Of a stretch of DNA of 64,000 nt, positions 58,705 to 64,000 are shown piece after piece (position 1 is the first letter of the stretch; every line of letters begins with the position of its first letter). The translations under genes and the position numbers were made by a program. Under the pieces are notes generated by a model. The model was not told where the DNA came from, did not search any database, and saw nothing but the letters and a program-made list of their open reading frames with translations. Origin of the DNA: Oryzias latipes (Eukaryota > Chordata > Actinopteri > Beloniformes > Adrianichthyidae); NCBI RefSeq assembly GCF_002234675.1, contig NC_019873.2, forward strand, positions 3,621,158-3,685,157, read 5' to 3'.

Positions 58705-60352
58705 TTTATTTTTTTAACACACTTTATTCAAGTATGCAGATCAGTTATTGAGTTGTACAGCATAACGAAATAAAAAAGGAGAACAAGTGGCATCTCAGCA
58801 AAAATGAAAGCATCAACAGAAGTCTTTTAGAAACATTCTTCCCAGGACATGAAAAACATTACCATAAAACTAAATAATGAAACATTAATTAACTAACAGA
58901 AGAAATGTTACAATGTGTGTGCCAATCATGAGTGGATAAGCCACCCATCAAGGTAAACAAAACTGTCCTATTGCACACACACACTTTGCAAATATTTATC
59001 CTTCTGGCCAACCAAATTGTTCAGTCACAGGTGTCCATAAGTCATAGAACATCTCTAACCTCAAATGAAGTTTAGCAGTTATTTTTTTCCATCAAATAAA
59101 CTTTCCTCAAAGCCTCCGTCCACCGTTTAAGACTCTGGTGTAAGGTTTTAAGCCAAGATCTAGTAATCATCTTTTTTGCTACTAGTAATGGAATTTGTAT
59201 AAGTTTAGCTTTTTTCTTCTCTATATCCTCTTCGGGAAGGATGCTTATTATATAGTCAAGTGGATTTAATGGCAAATTGACCTGTGCTATAACTTTAGTA
59301 TTGTTTTGAATAGGGCAATCCCAAAAAATGTGTGTAATCTCCAATTTTATTGCATTTTCTCCAACATAAATCAGATTTATTTGTGTTATATTTAGATATG
59401 GTGAAAGGTGTCTTGAAAATTCTCATCATAATCTTCCAATTAAACTCATTCCATGTTCGGCTGTTTGTAATTTTATGAGCTCCCTCGAAGGTTGCTTCCC
59501 ACTTTTCGTCCTCAATGACAATGTTTGCCTCCAATTCCCATTTTCCTTTCAGATCTAATCAATTATTTGACAGATGTGCCTGCAAACATTTGTACATATT
59601 TGATACTATCTTCTTCTTGGATTTATCAACAATGCTTCAGATCATCAAATGTTCTATTTGAGTTGGTGGTTGTCTTAAAACCTCCCATTCCCCATAAGAC
59701 CTCAAGTTGTCTTTTATTTGCAAATATCTATAGAAATCCTTGGAATCTAAACCGTATTTATCCTGTAATTGTTTGAAAGACTTTAAGATGTCCTCCCTCA
59801 AACACTTGATGTATTGTTAATAAACCTTTTTTGCCTCAATCTGAGAAACCAGAATCTATCTTGTTTGGCAAAAAATCAGCTATTTTGGACATTTTTAGTA
59901 CTCTTGAAGTTGTCAGGAGGGCGCCAATGTTTTTCCTCACTGTTGACCAACGCTCTGTGTACACAATACCAAATCATTTTTTATTTTGAGATCTCTCTAT
60001 TTTTTTTCTGTCCCAAGATTGGTGCGACTTCAAATGAAACTGAGGGGGAAGCATGGTTCTCCACTTTTATCCAATTTGTGTCCTCATCTTGACTCACCCA
60101 TTCCCTCTTAATTGAGCTGCCCAGTAATAAAACTTGAGATTTGGCAATCCTGAACCGCCGTCCTTCTTAGAACTACATAGTAATATTTTCAGAATTCTAG
60201 GCTTTTTATTTTGCCACACAAATGTCGAGATCATCTTATTTAACGTTTTAAAAGTGGAGGATGGGATCCATATGGAAAGAGCTTGAAAAAAAAATAACAG
60301 GCGAGGGAGAACGTTCATTTTGACCGTTTCTATTCGACCAAACGTATTAAGT
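58705..60352 (-). mobile_element. L1-type LINE, 3' portion
   Basis: Minus-strand frames give NTFGRIETVKMNVLPRLLFF, WQNKKPRILKILLCSSKKDG and the C-terminal EITHIFWDCPIQN, with frameshifts. A T-rich stretch near 58708-58717 may be the A-tail. It lacks the GC-rich 3' UTR of the other L1 copies, so it is another subfamily. Confidence 0.8.
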
Positions 60353-61395
60353 CTACGGAGCCCGTGTCCTGACATTAAGATATAAAAATATATCTTGTTC
60401 CCACAGGTTATTATGTCGTTCGCACGAAATACTATTCCGTTCCCACAAGATACTATTCCGTTCCCACAAGATATTATTGCGTTCCCTCAAAATACTATTC
60501 CGTTCCCTCGAAATGATTAACTCGTGCGAACGCAATAATTATGTCGTTCGAACGCAATAATTAATCCGTTCGAACGCAATAATTATTCACGTCATAAGTC
60601 ATCCACACGGATATGCTCTCTGTACGCCGGCAAAACTAAGCCGCTTTCAGCGGTGACTTCCGTGTCTCTGTGACCCATATTCGTTCAAAAAAGGAACATG
60701 AAAAACAAAAATGATCACTTTATTACTGTCTCAATGAATATAAGAAAAATATCAAAAGATTTATGATAACTAGGCTGCTTTGTCATACGATAGCTCCTGC
60801 TAGGCTACTACTAGCTCCGCCGCAGAGCTCTCTGATGTATGCCGGCATTTGGGCAACTGGCTGGTCGGTTGACAGACAGCTGATATTGTAGTTTAGGGTC
60901 GAATAGGAATAATAATATTCAGGACTTGTCTTTTATTAACTTTAGCAGTCAGTTGCTTTACATTCGAAGGCTATTAGGCTACATGCTAACTGACTAGCCG
61001 ATCATTGATCCTGTTATTCATTTACGTCATAGATTTACAGCAGATACCTTCACATTTCTGTCTGTGTGTGTCTCATTACATTGCATTGAAGACACGCAGG
61101 ATGTTTAGAGAACAGATTTATTTATTTTAAAAAGCACAAAAGCATCCATCGTATTCACGTTCACATCATCTGGTACGCCCTCAGTCAGTCATCTTGCTGC
61201 AAAAGCCGCTTCCTGCCGCTACTTCCGTGTCTCTGTGAGCATTCAATAGGGGTAAAAATAAAAGCAAGAATGGTCGATCTGTTATTGTCTCGATGAAAAT
61301 CTGAAAAATATCATATCAAGCTGGCTGCTTCGCCTAAAGCACTTACCTTTAGCTTGTAGCATAACAACAATAGCAGTACGTCACGTTTCCCAGAA
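60353..61395. mobile_element. 1.2-kb inverted-repeat element, second copy, right arm missing
   Basis: It starts CTACGGAGCCCGTGTCCTGA and follows 12711-13775 closely over its whole length, including both internal ~170-bp blocks. It departs at about 61393, where the right arm should begin. It sits between the two halves of an L1 ORF2. Confidence 0.85.
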
Positions 61396-61460
61396 TGCTT
61401 TGCTGCCAATCATTGGCCAATCACCGTGTCCCTGTGACCAAGGTCTAACAACAAGACCAA

Positions 61461-61494
61461 TGATTCTTAACTTAAGATTTTAAGTTAAGAATCA
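61461..61494. other. Perfect 15-bp stem hairpin
   Basis: TGATTCTTAACTTAA and TTAAGTTAAGAATCA pair around a 4-nt loop. It lies 65 bp past the point where the inverted-repeat element stops. Confidence 0.8.
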
Positions 61495-62797
61495 ATTTAC
61501 CATAATGTTCTATATACATTTTGGAATTTTGGTCCAATTAAATGAAACAATTTTATCTTAGTGTCAGCACAGTAAAATCACAGCAAAGTAAACTTATGGG
61601 TCTGTGTGAGGCACAATTTGCAGGATCTTTACCCTCTTTGTGGATTACTGATATTATTGCTTGGGACCAGGATTTAGATGGGTCATTTTCTTTTAGAGTG
61701 TAATTGAAAACTTTTTGTAAACGAGGTAAGATTTCATCTTTAAGGCACTTATAAAATTTCCCTGGGTTTCATTGTATCCCTGGAGACTTATTGTTTTTCA
61801 GGTTTTCAATTGTATTTTCTATTTCTATCTTTGAAACTAAAGTTTCTGGTTGTGTTTTAGTTATTTTGGGCATCTTAATTTTTCCTAGAGAGACTTAAAT
61901 CTTTTTTTCCCTATTTGCAATTTCTGGTGAGTCATATCATTTTTCATAATAAGCAGAAAGGCCTCTGCTACATCTGTTTGATGGGATACCACTTTCTTTG
62001 GACAGATTTATTATTTTTGCTATGCTTCGATTGGCTTGAGCTTTGCGTAATTGAAATGCCAATAATCTGGTAGTCCTGTTTCCTGACTCATAATATCTCT
62101 GATTAGCAAATCGTAAGGGTCCCTCTGCTCTATTGGTTAATAAATCGTTGTATGCCTGTCTACAGTGGTTTAAAGATTTTAGTGTGCTTTTATCATTTAT
62201 CCGTTGATGTTCTTTTTGTAAATCCATTATGTCTTTCTCTAGTTTTTTTTCCCCGTCTTTTTTATTTTAGATGAGATCGCTATAATGTTGCCCCTTTGCG
62301 GCTTCCCATAATATAGTGAGTGAGCTTTCTCCATTATCATTATTTTCCAAATAGTTTCTCCATTCTTGTTTAATGTATTGGACCACATTTGGGTTGTTTA
62401 AGAGAAACATTTAAGCTCCATTGTCTGATTTTACTGTGGTTTTGCAAGTTTAATGAGAGGACTACTGGTGCATGGTCAGATATCGTTATGGACTCAATGT
62501 AGCAGTTTGTAACTTTATAAGCATCCCTTTTTAATACGCAAAAAAATATATTCTGGAATAACTACTATGTTCTTTGGAGAAAAAAGTGTATTCCGTCTCT
62601 TTTGGATGTTCACGACGCCATATATATCCATGAGTCCAAGCTCCTGCATTGTATTATGCAGCAACTTTGTTTTGCGTGGTGTCGGTCCTAGCTCAAACGT
62701 TTTTTTATCTAAATGTTGATTCAGGACACAATTGAAGTCTCCTCCCACCAACAGGAACCCTTCTGCACAAAAAGTTAAGATGACAGTTATTTCTTTA
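61495..62797 (-). mobile_element. L1-type LINE, endonuclease and RT N-terminal portion
   Basis: From 62751 the minus strand encodes VGGDFNCVLNQHLDKKTFEL (APE-type endonuclease), then LRKAQANRSIAKIINL and, near 61750-61600, the FYKCLKDEILP and SVIHKEGKDP blocks of the RT. The RT core with the YADD box (expected between here and 60352) is absent. Stops and frameshifts are present. Confidence 0.8.
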
Positions 62798-63850
62798 AAG
62801 CAGTGCTTCTCAAATAGTGGGGCGCGCCTGTGGCGGTTTTAGGCACAGGTAATACGGGCAATTGTCCGGGGCGCAAATTTAACGGGGGGCGGCGGTGACA
62901 GCGGCTCAGTGCTTGAAAAAAAATCTGCGCCACTATTGATTTACCATTATCTGTTATATCAGAGTTTGTAACAGCCTGAAACTGTGAACTGCCGTCCCTG
63001 CAGCTGCTCCCGTCTCCTGTCAGACACATGGCTGCGTGTGTGAGAAGCAAAGGGGAGGGGTAGTGGGCTCAGGCTGCGAGGTGGAACGGGGCAAGTGGAG
63101 AGCTGCAAGCGCTGCCTGGATTGGGCAACACCAAGATCATCACGCGCCTTTAGATTTCTAAGCTCATGCTAATGATGTCATTCTTTATTAACTATTGAAG
63201 ACATTTTGATGACGTTTCTTTATTTTCCATAAATGTATTCTTTGTCTACCTGTGGTTTAGTTGGTGTCAGTATTTGACATAAAGACAGCAGGTAATGCAG
63301 GAAAACAGCTGCACTTTATGAGATCATAAATAAACAATCCATCATTTAGAAAAAAAATCAGCAGAATGTTTTTTACCTATTTCTTCAGACTAAAAACGTT
63401 AAATATATTGGTGCTGCTGTTTTAATGTTTCAGAACAATTTACATTTAATTTTATTTATTGATTGAATTATTTTTCTCAGCATCAAATGGTTCAATTGCT
63501 CAAAAATGTTTCTAGTTTAAATAATGACTGACAGATTTTTTTTATTTCAGGCATTTTAAGCTTCTTTTCTGTTTTAGACTATAACAGGGTTTCTGTGTTA
63601 GCTGTGTTAGTCCTTGTCTAGATAGTCCACTTAATCAAACTTCACAGATCAATTTTGATTGTCTTTATCAACGTCAGGTACAACACTTTTTACTTGGATA
63701 TGGCAAAAGCATACTGGAAGGAGGTTGCCAAGGGAACATCGGCTAATACTAATAAGTGTTAGTACCGTTTGTTGGCACCGCCGCGGCCCGGTGCCAAGTG
63801 TCCCGCGGCACGGTTCCGGTCCGCGGCCCGGTGGTTGGGGACCACTGCCC
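62798..63850. mobile_element. Two unmatched hAT-type termini
   Basis: The left edge at about 62801 is CAGTGCTTCTCAAATAGTGG; the right edge, read inward from 63847, is CAGTGGTCCCCAACCACCGG. Both are hAT-like ends but of different families, so this is probably fragments of two elements. The middle is AT-rich with no transposase seen. Confidence 0.5.
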
Positions 63851-64000
63851 TAAGGTATCAAAACCAATAAATGAGCTTCTGCAAGCTAAGCCAGAAAAAG
63901 CTCATTCTACAACACTGGAGGTAAATAGAAAATTGCATGAGGATCTCTTTCTTTCTTTTTTTCTTCCTGCAAGAGTGGCATTTTGAGCAAAGATGTCAAG
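63851..64000. other. Right edge, FBXW4 intron 5
   Basis: No exon recognised. Confidence 0.35.

Overview
The window is nuclear DNA from a teleost fish. Three genes have vertebrate-type split exons whose products align closely with what I know of the human proteins. The repeats between them are fish-type: Tc1, hAT, L2, L1/Swimmer-like and restriction-like-endonuclease LINEs, tRNA SINEs and TTAA-flanked MITEs. A percomorph such as a medaka relative is plausible but not proven. There are no bacterial operons, CRISPR arrays, tRNA genes or rRNA genes.

Layout. 1-19.3 kb is intergenic: a (CCAT)n microsatellite, a Tc1 transposon, a restriction-like-endonuclease LINE beside a (TA)48 tract, GC-rich L1 3' regions, L2 LINEs, a 1.2-kb element with long inverted repeats, and a solo LTR. 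19.4-22.0 kb holds NANP (two exons, + strand). 24.7-31.4 kb holds POLR1B (15 exons, - strand, convergent with NANP, complete at 1135 codons plus stop). 32.8-43.8 kb holds the first five exons of FBXW4 (+ strand, divergent from POLR1B). The remaining FBXW4 exons were not found before the right edge, so 43.8-64 kb is read as one large repeat-filled intron.

The three genes have unrelated housekeeping roles: sialic acid synthesis, rRNA transcription and ubiquitin-ligase substrate recognition. They are neighbours, not a functional cluster. POLR1B and FBXW4 start 1.5 kb apart on opposite strands.

I found no new multi-gene system. The observations most worth following are: (1) a TTAA-flanked MITE family that keeps a short start-codon exon with a splice-donor-like end; (2) a 1.2-kb element with ~127-bp inverted repeats, a 6-bp target duplication and an internal duplication; (3) a 32-bp minisatellite at the same codons of two copies of one LINE, with 5 and 17 units; (4) very G-rich 3' UTRs in fish L1 elements; and (5) several nested insertions that give relative ages.
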